A stretch of 64,000 nucleotides of DNA from Amycolatopsis sp. A133 (GTDB taxonomy: Bacteria > Actinomycetota > Actinomycetes > Mycobacteriales > Pseudonocardiaceae), in NCBI RefSeq assembly GCF_031082405.1, contig NZ_JAVHJU010000051.1, positions 124,001 through 188,000 on the forward strand, read 5' to 3'. The notes beneath the pieces were generated by a model. That model was not told where the DNA came from, did no database searches, and saw only the letters and a list, made by a program, of their open reading frames with translations. The position numbers and the translations under genes were made by a program. Below, piece by piece: positions 48,508 to 56,667 of the stretch. Positions within the stretch are counted from its first letter, which is position 1. Each line of letters opens with the position of its first letter.

Positions 48508-49569
48508 ATGGACGTCACCGCGCCTGCCCACCGCCTCTCGGCGGCCGTCTCGGCCGCGTCGCGCCTGCTGCCGTCCCGCGCCGCGCTCCGGCTGCGGGCG
48601 GACGCGGCCGGCCTGACGGTCGCCGGCGTCGCACCGGACCTCGCCGTCCGGTTCGGCTGCCCGGCGACCACGCACACCGACGGCTCGGTCGCCGTCCCGG
48701 CGGCACCGCTGGCGGAGACGCTGAAGGTGCTCGACGCCGAGCGGGTGCGCCTGGTCGTCGAAGGCACGCGCCTGGCCCTGCGGCTGGACAACGCCCGGTT
48801 CGCGCTCCCGCTGCTGCCCGACGCCGGCGTCGCTCCGGAGCCACCGTCCCAGGTGTCCGAAGTGGACGGAGAGGCGTTCGCCTCGGCGTTGCGGATCGTC
48901 GCGGGAACGGCGGCGAAGGACGACCCGCTCCCGCTGTTCACGGGCGTCCGGCTGCAGTCCGCCGGCGATCGGTTGACGTTGACGGCGTCGGACCGGTACC
49001 GGATGGCGGTGGCCCGCTTGCCCCTGCAGTCGCCGGGAGAGCTGGACGTGCTGGTCCCGGCCTCGTTGCTGTCCGAAGCGGCCCGCCAGGCACGCGGCCG
49101 GGTCGGCCTCCACCTCGGCCCGGGCCGGTTCGGGGTGAGCTGGCCGGACGGCCTGGTAGCGACGGCGGTGCTCGACGCGGGCTTCCTGTCGGAGGAGTCG
49201 ATCCCCTCGGCCGCGGTCGACACCACGGTGTCCCTGGAGGCGGACGCCCTGGCGGCAGCGGTCCGCCGGGTGGGGGTGTACGCCGAGGACCGCCGAGTAC
49301 TGACCCTGGAGGTCGGCGACGCGCAGGTCCGGTTGGCGAGCGCCCGCCAGGACACGGGCGAAGCCGAGGAGACGCTAAAGGCCGAGGTCAGCGGCGGCCG
49401 GACGTCGCCGTCGTTCCAGGCTCGGTACCTGGTGGACGCTCTTGCCGCGTTTGCGGGTGAGCGGGTGGTGCTGGCGATCCAGCCGGGGATGCGGGCGTGT
49501 GTCCTGCGGGCTGTGGAGCCCGGGGAGGTGGAACTGACGTACTACCTGATGCCGATGCTCAGCCGATGA
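48508..49569 (+). CDS. DnaN-like sliding clamp paralogue, predicted damage-inducible
   Basis: 353 residues, three clamp-like domains. The signature LTASDRYRMAVARLPL (about 158-173) corresponds to DnaN TDxYRLAV. The ending LTYYLMPMLSR parallels the LMPV/I-R tail of beta clamps that forms the partner-binding pocket. It is shorter than the replicative clamp (about 375-395 in actinobacteria), so this is a paralogue; the main dnaN is expected near oriC. A perfect PafBC-type promoter lies upstream, so it is probably made after DNA damage. It could tether a translesion polymerase or nuclease. The 3' end overlaps the convergent PD-(D/E)XK-like gene by 11 bases. Confidence 0.88.
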   Translation: MDVTAPAHRLSAAVSAASRLLPSRAALRLRADAAGLTVAGVAPDLAVRFGCPATTHTDGSVAVPAAPLAETLKVLDAERVRLVVEGTRLALRLDNARFALPLLPDAGVAPEPPSQVSEVDGEAFASALRIVAGTAAKDDPLPLFTGVRLQSAGDRLTLTASDRYRMAVARLPLQSPGELDVLVPASLLSEAARQARGRVGLHLGPGRFGVSWPDGLVATAVLDAGFLSEESIPSAAVDTTVSLEADALAAAVRRVGVYAEDRRVLTLEVGDAQVRLASARQDTGEAEETLKAEVSGGRTSPSFQARYLVDALAAFAGERVVLAIQPGMRACVLRAVEPGEVELTYYLMPMLSR

Positions 49570-50521
49570 GCTCGTTCAGCTCCCGGAGGGCGACTCCGGC
49601 CGCCGGTCCGGCGGTGAACTGGCTGACCGTCAGCGCGGCACTCCCGAAGCGCTGCTCGTAGGCGTGCCGGAGGTGCGGTGACGAGCGGACGAGCGCCCAT
49701 TCCATCGTCGAGCTGCTGCGCTGCAGGAAATCGATGGGCATCCGGCCGAGCACGTACAGCTCCGCGCGGCGATGGTCCCGTTCCAGCACGAGCCCGACCA
49801 GATCGGCCACGAGCGTGCGCTTGCGCATCGCGTCGCGCCCCTTCCACTCCGCGGCTTTGAATTCGGCCACGCGGCGGTCGGTCTCCAGGTCGAACTTCCG
49901 GCTCCGGTCATTCCCGGAGGCCAGCGACGGGCGTCGGACGATGCGTTCACCCGGTTCGAGGATCTTCGGCAGCGCCCGGACGATCATCGCCGCGTGGATG
50001 AGGTCGTTGATCCGGCCGGCGTGCTGCCGAACCAGCAGGGCGCCGCGGATCAGATCATCGGTCATCCCTTCGGGCGCCACCCGCGCGCCGACGGTCTCGC
50101 TGTCCGCACCCTCCAGCAGGGCTTCCAGCCGCACGACCCGGCTGGAGAGATCTTCCCGGTCGAAGAACTCGTGCAGGTCGATGAAGGACTTGACCGCCGA
50201 ACCGAGGTCGCTCCTGGGTGCCGGTGGCTCGGCGGGCAGCTCGGGTTCGGCATGCTCCCCCAGCTCCTGGGGCAGCGGACTGGTCGGGAAGCCGAGCCGG
50301 CGGAGCTGCCGGATCGCGTAGTGCGAGATGAACTCCGTCCGCGACACACCCAACGCGCGCTCGAAGAGCTGTCTCGGCGGCCACCGCTGGTCCCCGACGG
50401 AGACCCAGTGCGTGCGAATCGGCTCCGGGCCACCCCGTGCCGCCGCGCTCAGCACTTCAGTGCGGCTCAACCGGTGCTGCTCGCCGTTCAGTATGAAGTC
50501 GATCGCCCGCTCGTCGTCCAT
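49559..50521 (-). CDS. Putative PD-(D/E)XK nuclease-like protein
   Basis: 320 residues, cytosolic. Residues about 30-75 (IRTHWVSVGDQRWPPRQLFERALGVSRTEFISHYAIRQLRRLGF, split here) resemble an N-terminal domain seen in several actinobacterial restriction-like proteins. Residues about 211-225 read DLETDRRVAEFKAAEW, a D-x9-E-x-K pattern of PD-(D/E)XK nucleases, followed by a helix and the strand RRAELYVLG. This makes it a candidate DNA endonuclease. ATG 50521. It converges with the DnaN paralogue. Partner, target and activity are unknown; the motif could be coincidental. Confidence 0.6.
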   Translation of the reverse strand: MDDERAIDFILNGEQHRLSRTEVLSAAARGGPEPIRTHWVSVGDQRWPPRQLFERALGVSRTEFISHYAIRQLRRLGFPTSPLPQELGEHAEPELPAEPPAPRSDLGSAVKSFIDLHEFFDREDLSSRVVRLEALLEGADSETVGARVAPEGMTDDLIRGALLVRQHAGRINDLIHAAMIVRALPKILEPGERIVRRPSLASGNDRSRKFDLETDRRVAEFKAAEWKGRDAMRKRTLVADLVGLVLERDHRRAELYVLGRMPIDFLQRSSSTMEWALVRSSPHLRHAYEQRFGSAALTVSQFTAGPAAGVALRELNELIG

Positions 50522-50552
50522 AGGCAGGTAGTCGCCGACGCGCCTTCTCGCG

Positions 50553-51517
50553 CTACACCGGCTCCAACGTCCCGAAGCGCTTCAGCGTCCGGATCATCGG
50601 GGCCGTCTCCACCCGCTGCACCCCCGGCAGCCCGCCCAAGTCCACCGCCAGGTACTCGTACAGCGCCGCGTCGTCGCGGCAGCCGACGTTCGCCACCAGG
50701 TTCGCCGGGCCCGTGGTTGCCGCCGCGAAGGCGACCTGCGGATGTGAAGCCAGCGCGCGGCCGGCCGACTCCAGGCCGATGGGGCCACCGTCAGCCACAG
50801 CGTCGCCGTCAGCGGGTAGCCCAGCAGGGCCGCGTCCACCTCCACGTCGAAATACAGCGCTCCCGATGCCTGCAGCGCCCCCAGACGGCGGCGGACCGTC
50901 GACTCCGACCGACCGCAGGCCGCCGACAATGTCGATATGTCGGCTCGGCCGTCGTGGGCCAGGGCGGCCATGAGCTCCGCGTCGCCCGGCTCCGGTCGGT
51001 ACAAAACCTCCGAAGGCGGGGGGCGCAACGCGGCGATCTCCGCCGGCGACAACGCGTTCGACCGGCCCGGCCACCCCGCCGGGCCGCCCGCGAATCTGCG
51101 CAGCAGCCGGTACGCCGTCATCGACACCACCCGCGGCGTCCGCGGCAACTGGCCGAGGAGCAGGCCGTCCGTCTCCTCGCGCAGCGGCGCCCGGATGAAA
51201 CACACGATCTCCGTGCCGCCCGACATCAGGCTCACCCACTGCGTGTCGGCCCGGCGGGCCAGGCCCGCGGCGATCGCCGCCGCCGCGTCTGGGACGCACC
51301 GCAGCCGGACCAGCCAGTGGACCTGGCCGAGCGGCGCCGCCTCCGGGACGCCGACCACCCGCAGCACCCCGGACGACCGCAGCTTCCGGTATCGGCGCGC
51401 CACCGTCTGGTCCGAGACGCCCAGCACCGCGGCGATCCTGCTGAACGACGCCCGGCCGACCAGCTGCAGCGCGTGCGCCAGCCGGCGATCCAGGTCGTCG
51501 AGCAAGCCGGATTCCAC
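50553..51517 (-). pseudogene. Frameshifted Lrp/AsnC-family regulator
   Basis: GTG 51517 (leaderless, -10 TAGGCT at 51524-51529) opens a tandem AsnC protein: HTH RIAAVLGVSDQTVARRYRKL (about 27-46), a ligand domain, a second HTH ISTLSAACGRSESTVRRRL, then LTATLWLTVAPS. At about 50775-50785 the frame changes: the natural continuation GLESAGRALASHPQVAFAA ... RVETAPMIRTLKRFG is in the next frame. A single missing base explains it. The two parts together would be about 320 residues with a complete second ligand domain. It may be a true mutation, a sequencing error, or rarely a programmed shift; gene order gives no decision. Confidence 0.75.
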
Positions 51518-51600
51518 CAGATCAGCCTAGGTCAAGTCGGATTTTGCGCACGGGTGAGCAATGGGTGGAACAGCGAGCCGGTCCCACCCAGGCTGAAGAC

Positions 51601-52422
51601 ATGAACATCGACCACACGGTCTTCCTGACCCGCCGCTACGAGGAAACCTGGCGGCGCTACGAACAACTCGGCTTCACGCTCAGCCCGCCGTCCCGGCACT
51701 TCGCGGCCGTCGACGACCGGAGCGAACCGGTGCCCAGCTGCACCGCGAACCGCTGCGCCTACTTCGGTGGCTCCTTCCTCGAGCTCATCGGCATCGTCGA
51801 CGAAACCGCCGGCGACCCCTGGCGGGTGCTGCCGATCCTGGACGCCCGCGGCGACGGCCTCCACGGCTGCTCCTTCGGCGTCGACGACTCCGCGGAAGCC
51901 GAACGCAGACTGCGCGAGGCCGGGCTCTCCAGCTCAGGCGTGCTGAAGCTGCAACGCGACGTCGAACTGCCCGAAGGCACCCGCACCGCGCGCTTCCGCA
52001 GTGTCCACATCAGACGGGACCGCACGCCCGAGGGCATCCTGCACACGGCCGAACACCTCACCCCGGAGTACGTCCACCAGCCCCGCTACCTCGAACACCC
52101 CAACGGTGCCCGTGGAATCGCCGGGATCACCCTGGTCGTGCCCGACGACGAGGTCGAGAGCTATCGGAAGCGCTACGCCGTGATCACCGGTGGCCGCCGG
52201 CTCGTCGACATCTTCGGCGTGAGCGACCTCGACACCGTCCTGCCCGGCGAAACCCCGCGAGAACCGCCGTACTTCGCCGCGCACGGGGTTGTGGTTGCGG
52301 ATCCGGCGAAAGCGCGGAAGCTGGTCGAGGACCACGTCCCGACCACCACGAACGACCGCGGGTTCTTCGTCCGCGCCGAGGACGCCTTCGGCGCGGCTGT
52401 GTACTTCGAGGAGGCACGATGA
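51601..52422 (+). CDS. VOC-superfamily (Glyoxalase_3-type) protein
   Basis: 273 residues built from two vicinal-oxygen-chelate halves: MNIDHTVFLTRRYEETWRRYEQLGFTLSP at the N-terminus and GIAGITLVVPDDEVESYRKRYAVITGG (about 180-206) in the second half. AYFGGSFLELIGI and AVYFEEA are beta strands typical of the fold. The first His (residue 4) may bind metal. It might be a dioxygenase, isomerase or a ligand-binding protein; activity is not predictable. Divergent from the AsnC gene and overlapping the carboxylesterase start by four bases (ATGA), so the two are probably one unit, possibly controlled by the AsnC regulator. Confidence 0.83.
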   Translation: MNIDHTVFLTRRYEETWRRYEQLGFTLSPPSRHFAAVDDRSEPVPSCTANRCAYFGGSFLELIGIVDETAGDPWRVLPILDARGDGLHGCSFGVDDSAEAERRLREAGLSSSGVLKLQRDVELPEGTRTARFRSVHIRRDRTPEGILHTAEHLTPEYVHQPRYLEHPNGARGIAGITLVVPDDEVESYRKRYAVITGGRRLVDIFGVSDLDTVLPGETPREPPYFAAHGVVVADPAKARKLVEDHVPTTTNDRGFFVRAEDAFGAAVYFEEAR

Positions 52423-53567
52423 TCGTCGCAACCGGCACCGGCCGGGTCCGCGGAGCAGACGGCGCCTTCTGGGGCATCCCTTACGCCACCGCGAAACGCT
52501 TCGAACCGCCCACGCCGCCGAAGCCGTGGACGGGGGTCCGCGACGCGCTGGAAGCCGGGCCCGCGGCGCCGCAGCCGCCGTCACGCCTGGAACACGCCCT
52601 GGGGCCCATGCCGCTGCCGCAGAGCGAAGACTGCCTGTTCCTCAACGTCTTCACGCCGTCGACCACCGGGCGCCGGCCGGTGCTCGTGTGGATCCACGGC
52701 GGTGGGTTCTCCAGCGGCTCGGGCGGGCAGGTCTGGTACACCGGCACGCGGCTGGCCCGCGACGCCGACGCCGTCGTCGTGACGCTCAACTACCGGCTCG
52801 GCGCCCTCGGCTTCGCCGCGCTGGACGGCGTGCCGCCGAACCTCGGGATCGCCGATCAGCTCGCCGCGCTGGCATGGGTGCGGGACAACATCGCCGCGTT
52901 CGGCGGGAACCCGGCCGAGCTCACCCTCGGCGGGCAGTCGGCCGGTGCGCAGTCGGCGCTCGCCCTGTGGTCGTCGCCGCGTGCGCGGGGGCTCGTCAAG
53001 CGGATCGCCCTGCAGAGCGCGCCCCTCGGGATGCGACCGTCCACTTGGGAGGAAGCGAACCGGACCGCCCGGGCCCTGCAGGACCTCCGGACCGCCCCGG
53101 TGGAACAGCTGCTGGCCGCGCAGGTTTCGGTGCCCGGGAAACCCGGCTCGATCGAACCGCCGTTCCAGCTGGTGGCCGACGGCGATCTCGTCGCCGGGGA
53201 CCTCGTCGAGGCCGCACCGGAGGGCCCCGCGCTCATCAGCTGGACGCGGGAAGAGCTACGCGCCTTCGTCCCCGACGCGCCGCAAGAAGCGATCGACACC
53301 GCGAACAGCTTCTTCACCAGCGACAGGCTGGCCGCGAAGCTCGACGCCTTCACCTACCGCTTCGACTGGCAGGCACCCGGCAACCCGTTCGGGGCCTGCC
53401 ACTGCATCGATCTCCCGTTCCTCTTCGGCACCCACGACGTCTGGGACGCGCCGATGCTCGCCGGCGCTCCGAAGGGTCTCGAAGGGGCTACCGGGCTACG
53501 GGAGGTGTGGGCCGCCTTCCTCCACGGAGAGCGACCGAGCGCAATCAGCCCGCCGAAGCTGCCTTGA
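52419..53567 (+). CDS. Type B carboxylesterase
   Basis: 382 residues. EDCLFLNVFTP (about 68-78) and WIHGGGFSSGSG (oxyanion hole, about 91-102) are the type-B signatures; the nucleophile is in LGGQSAGAQSALAL (about 171-184, Ser in GQSAG). It lacks the usual C-terminal length (type B enzymes often exceed 480), so the lid is reduced. The catalytic Glu/His region is FGACHCIDLPFLFG. No signal peptide, hence cytosolic. ATG 52419 overlaps the VOC gene stop. Its substrate may be an ester handled by the VOC protein. Its end overlaps the convergent mycoredoxin-like gene by 23 bases. Confidence 0.9.
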   Translation: MIVATGTGRVRGADGAFWGIPYATAKRFEPPTPPKPWTGVRDALEAGPAAPQPPSRLEHALGPMPLPQSEDCLFLNVFTPSTTGRRPVLVWIHGGGFSSGSGGQVWYTGTRLARDADAVVVTLNYRLGALGFAALDGVPPNLGIADQLAALAWVRDNIAAFGGNPAELTLGGQSAGAQSALALWSSPRARGLVKRIALQSAPLGMRPSTWEEANRTARALQDLRTAPVEQLLAAQVSVPGKPGSIEPPFQLVADGDLVAGDLVEAAPEGPALISWTREELRAFVPDAPQEAIDTANSFFTSDRLAAKLDAFTYRFDWQAPGNPFGACHCIDLPFLFGTHDVWDAPMLAGAPKGLEGATGLREVWAAFLHGERPSAISPPKLP

Positions 53568-53799
53568 CCGCGGCCGCGACCTCGGCGAAGGAGGGGTTCA
53601 CCATCGCCTTCGACCCGACGATCACGGTCGGCACCGTCTCGTTGCCGTTGGCGACCTCGCGGACCCGGGCAGCCGCCGCCGGATCCTCCCAGATGTTGAT
53701 CGCGCGGACGTTGAAGCCGCTCTTCGACAGCGGCCGCTCCAGCGCGGCGCAGAACCCGCACCCCGGGCGCCAGTAGAACTCGACCTCGACGTTGCTCAT
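53545..53799 (-). CDS. Mycoredoxin/glutaredoxin-like protein
   Basis: 84 residues. EFYWRPGCGFCAALERPL (about 7-24) has the CGFC active site, and NETVPTVIVGSKAMVNPS carries the TVP cis-Pro loop. Actinobacteria lack glutathione and use mycothiol, so this small protein is best seen as a mycoredoxin reducing mycothiol mixed disulfides. ATG 53799 has GGAGG upstream and overlaps the stop of the metallo-beta-lactamase-fold gene (ATGA), so the two are co-translated. This gene pair is upstream of the Rv3677c-type position. Confidence 0.9.
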   Translation of the reverse strand: MSNVEVEFYWRPGCGFCAALERPLSKSGFNVRAINIWEDPAAAARVREVANGNETVPTVIVGSKAMVNPSFAEVAAAVKAASAG

Positions 53800-54563
53800 T
53801 TTTCCTCCGACCGCAAGTAGTCCAGCTGCGCCTGCACGCTCCATTCGGCGGGCGCCCACAACGCCCGGTCGACGTCGGCGTAGACGACCTCGACGACCTG
53901 GCGCGGCGTGGCGTCCGCCCCGAGCGTCTCCAAGGCCGAACGCACCTGGTCGAGCCGCTGTTCCCGGTGGGAAAGGTACTCGCGCGCGGTCGCGGACAGG
54001 TCGGGGAGCTCCGGACCGTGCCCGGGGAGCCCCACCGTGCCCGCCGGCAGCTCGATCAGCTTCCGCAGCGACCGCAGGTAGTCGCCGAGGTCGTGCAGCA
54101 CCGTCGTGCCGCGCCCGAGGATGGTGTCGCCGGTCAGCACCTGGCCGTCGAGGACCAGCGACACCGAGTCGTCGGTGTGCCCCGGCGTGTGCAGCACGCG
54201 GATGTCCAAACCGCCGGCGGAAATCACCTCACCGTCCACAAAGGACGAGGCGTCGAGGCACAGCGCGGGGTCGAAGGCCCGCACCGGCGCGCCGGCGCGC
54301 TCGGCGAACCACGGCGCCCCTTCGGCGTGGTCGGGGTGGCAGTGCGTGAGCAGGACCAGCTCCACCGGACCGGTCCCGGCCAGCAGCTCGAGGTGCTCGA
54401 GGTCGCGGTAGCCGGGGTCGACGACGACGGCCGGCGCGTCCGGCGCCGCCCGCAGCACCCAGCTGTTGGTGCCTTCGAGCGTCATCGACGACGGGTTGTT
54501 CTCCAGCAGCACCGAAGCCGTCTCGGAAACGCGGCGCAGCACGCCGTAGGCCGGGGCGGTCAT
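53796..54563 (-). CDS. Metallo-beta-lactamase-fold hydrolase (Rv3677c type)
   Basis: 255 residues. The metal motif LLTHCHPDHAEG (about 73-84; HxHxDH) and LHTPGHTDDSVSLVL, GDTILG and LPGHGPE complete the metal-binding set. The C-terminal helix bundle (HREQRLDQVRSALETLG...VVEVVYADV) is that of the LACTB2/Rv3677c subgroup, some members of which act on RNA or thioesters. Cytosolic. ATG 54563 overlaps the upstream Nudix gene stop (54560), and its own stop overlaps the mycoredoxin start, so the three genes form an operon. Confidence 0.92.
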   Translation of the reverse strand: MTAPAYGVLRRVSETASVLLENNPSSMTLEGTNSWVLRAAPDAPAVVVDPGYRDLEHLELLAGTGPVELVLLTHCHPDHAEGAPWFAERAGAPVRAFDPALCLDASSFVDGEVISAGGLDIRVLHTPGHTDDSVSLVLDGQVLTGDTILGRGTTVLHDLGDYLRSLRKLIELPAGTVGLPGHGPELPDLSATAREYLSHREQRLDQVRSALETLGADATPRQVVEVVYADVDRALWAPAEWSVQAQLDYLRSEEK

Positions 54564-55378
54564 CGCGGCTCCAGGACGACGCGGACGTGACCGTTCTCGC
54601 GGATGAGCGTCGGCGCGATCCGGACGATCTCGCGTGACGCGTTCAGCACGTCGTCGGCGGTGGCGAACTCCGCCAGCTCGCTCAGCGTCAGCCAGGTCGG
54701 CGGCATCAGCATCCGGCGGCCCTCGCGCGCGTCGGCGATGGCGTCTTCCGGACGCTGCCAGCCGGAGCTCGACGCCTCCGACGTCGCGCCGTCGGCCTCC
54801 TGGCCTTCGGGCAGCTTCGCGACGTAGAACCGGGTGTCGTAGCGGCGCGGCTCCTGTTCGGGCGTGATCCAGTGCGCCCACGGGCGCAGCAGATCGGCCC
54901 GCAGCGTCAGTCCCGCGCCGGCGAGGAACCCGGCCAGCGACACTTCGCGTGTTTCCAGGGCCTGGCGGGCCGCCGCGTACGGCGTGACTTCGGTGAGCAC
55001 CGCGTCCGCGCTGCCCGCGAGCAGCACGCCGGACTCCTCGAACGTCTCGCGCACGGCCGCGCAGGTCAGCGCCCGCGCGAGCGCCTCGTCGCAGCCGAAG
55101 CGCGAAGCCCACCACGACGGCCCGGGACCGGCCCACGCCACCGACGCGTCGGCGTCGCGCTGGTCCACCCCACCGCCGGGGAACACGGTCATCCCGCCCG
55201 CGAACGGCATGCCCTTGACCCGGTGCTGGAGGAAGACCTCAACGCCGTCGGTGCCGTCCCGGACCAGGATGACGGTGGCCGCGTCCTTCGGCGTCGCCGG
55301 CGGGCCGTCGGCGTTGGCCCGCGTGGCGACACCGGCACCGACCGGGATGTCGAAGACAAACTCCGTTGGCTGCTCCAC
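54560..55378 (-). CDS. Nudix hydrolase with split Nudix box (NUDT19-like)
   Basis: 272 residues. VFPGGGVDQRDAD (about 65-77) begins the Nudix box, but about 40 residues are inserted before its second part AAVRETFEESGVLL (about 110-123). This split is typical of NUDT19/RNase-like Nudix families and differs from the compact box of the gene at 43520. The N-terminal strand AATVILVRDG and the C-terminal TWLTLSELAEFA are usual. It may cleave a nucleotide or CoA derivative. GTG 55378 lies just after a 'gggtGGAG' segment. First gene of the operon with the MBL-fold and mycoredoxin genes. Confidence 0.88.
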   Translation of the reverse strand: MEQPTEFVFDIPVGAGVATRANADGPPATPKDAATVILVRDGTDGVEVFLQHRVKGMPFAGGMTVFPGGGVDQRDADASVAWAGPGPSWWASRFGCDEALARALTCAAVRETFEESGVLLAGSADAVLTEVTPYAAARQALETREVSLAGFLAGAGLTLRADLLRPWAHWITPEQEPRRYDTRFYVAKLPEGQEADGATSEASSSGWQRPEDAIADAREGRRMLMPPTWLTLSELAEFATADDVLNASREIVRIAPTLIRENGHVRVVLEPR

Positions 55379-55441
55379 CCGGGCAACATACCTCCGCCCC
55401 CCGACGTCCCGTCGCGCAGTTGTGGCACGCCGGACACAGCA

Positions 55442-55473
55442 AAAGCGGCACTTTCACGTGAAAGCTCCGCTTT
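55442..55473. repeat. Palindrome with TTTCACGTGAAA core
   Basis: AAAGCGG (55442-55448) and CCGCTTT (55467-55473) flank the self-complementary TTTCACGTGAAA. The same core, with GGAGC/GCTCC arms, appears twice at 60430-60484. It lies between the starts/ends of the Nudix gene and the gene at 55486. Confidence 0.75.
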
Positions 55474-55485
55474 GTGCCGCAAACC

Positions 55486-56631
55486 TCAGGGGGCGGTCCA
55501 GCCTCGCTGGTCGCCGCCGGAGCGGGAAGCGCCGTTGAGGCGCATCTTCGCCGCCTCGGCCCGCTCGCGCTCGGCCAGCTCGGCGTGCAGCTCGCGCAGC
55601 AACGCCCGGTCGCGCTCGCTCAGGCTCGGGTCGTCCAGGTCCAGCGCCGGCAGCTCGACGACCTCGTGCATCGACGGCTTGCCCGCGGCGATCTCGCGGC
55701 CCTTCTCCGGGTCCTCGGCCAGCGCCTGCCGCAGCTGCGCCACCTCGGCCGGGGTCAGGTCGGCGGTGCGCTCCGCCCGCGTCTCGGACCGCTCGGACCG
55801 CTCGGAGCGCGCCTTGCGGGGCGGCTCGGGGACGGGCGGGGGCGACGACACGATCGGGACCACCGGGGCGACCGGCTCGGCCGGCGCCGTCGTGGTGGCG
55901 GACCGCATGCTGTGCCTGCTGCCCGACTCCGCGACCGGCTCCGACGTCACCGGGGCCGACGGCTTGGCCGGCTCGGGCCGGTACGTCGACGCGGGCGACG
56001 ACGTCGTCCCGGTCACCCAGGCCGGCGACGCGGCCGCCGAAGCGGCCTGGTGGTACTCGGAGTGCGCGACGCCGGGGCCGCTGACCTCGACGACCGAGTG
56101 GATCCCGGCCCGGCGCAACGCCGTGTCGACGCGGAACGCGACGGCCGGCGGGTTGCCATCCGGCCCCAGCTCCACGAGCACCACGCGCTGCGGCAACGCG
56201 CCCGGCACGCTGCCGGCCGGGGTGTTGCGCCACACCGCGTGCACCGAGCGGACGTCCGGCAGCACCTGCAGCGTCCGGTCGAGCGCCTCGGCGATGCCGA
56301 ACTCCGGGGCGTTCTCGCCGCTGAACCGGTGCGTGTTGACCGGTTCGGTCTCGTCGACCAGCAGATCGTTCGCCAGCGTCGCGTCCGACCGGCTCATCTC
56401 GAGGACCAGCGCCAGCTCGCGCTGCTCGGCGGAGCTGACCGGGATCCGGCCCGCGATGAGCGTGCCGGTGGTCAGCTCGACCGCCTCGTCGATGTGGGCC
56501 CGGGCGATCAGCTCACGCGCTTCGGTGAGCGCGCTGTCGTCGATCCGGCCCGCCAGGGCCAGCAACAGGTTGTGCAGGCGCAGGGGCACCGAGAACCCGT
56601 CCATGGGCGGGCCGTCGTGGACCTCCACCAT
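55486..56631 (-). CDS. Unknown actinobacterial protein, paralogue of the 56668 gene
   Basis: 381 residues. The N-terminal domain LHNLLLALAGRIDDSALTEARELIARAHIDEAVELT (about 20-55) and the block RFSGENAPEFGIAEALDRTLQVLPDVRSVHAVWR with QRVVLVEL (about 105-155) match equivalent parts of the upstream gene. A long Pro/Ser/Glu/Arg-rich linker (about 200-310) follows and a C-terminal acidic helix (ERDRALLRELHAELAERERAEAAKMRLNG). No signal peptide or membrane helix. ATG 56631 has GGGAGCAAGG upstream. Function unknown; the disordered linker suggests protein interactions. Confidence 0.7.
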   Translation of the reverse strand: MVEVHDGPPMDGFSVPLRLHNLLLALAGRIDDSALTEARELIARAHIDEAVELTTGTLIAGRIPVSSAEQRELALVLEMSRSDATLANDLLVDETEPVNTHRFSGENAPEFGIAEALDRTLQVLPDVRSVHAVWRNTPAGSVPGALPQRVVLVELGPDGNPPAVAFRVDTALRRAGIHSVVEVSGPGVAHSEYHQAASAAASPAWVTGTTSSPASTYRPEPAKPSAPVTSEPVAESGSRHSMRSATTTAPAEPVAPVVPIVSSPPPVPEPPRKARSERSERSETRAERTADLTPAEVAQLRQALAEDPEKGREIAAGKPSMHEVVELPALDLDDPSLSERDRALLRELHAELAERERAEAAKMRLNGASRSGGDQRGWTAP

Positions 56632-56667
56632 TGCCTTGCTCCCTCCCAGCTCGCTGGCGGGCGAGCG

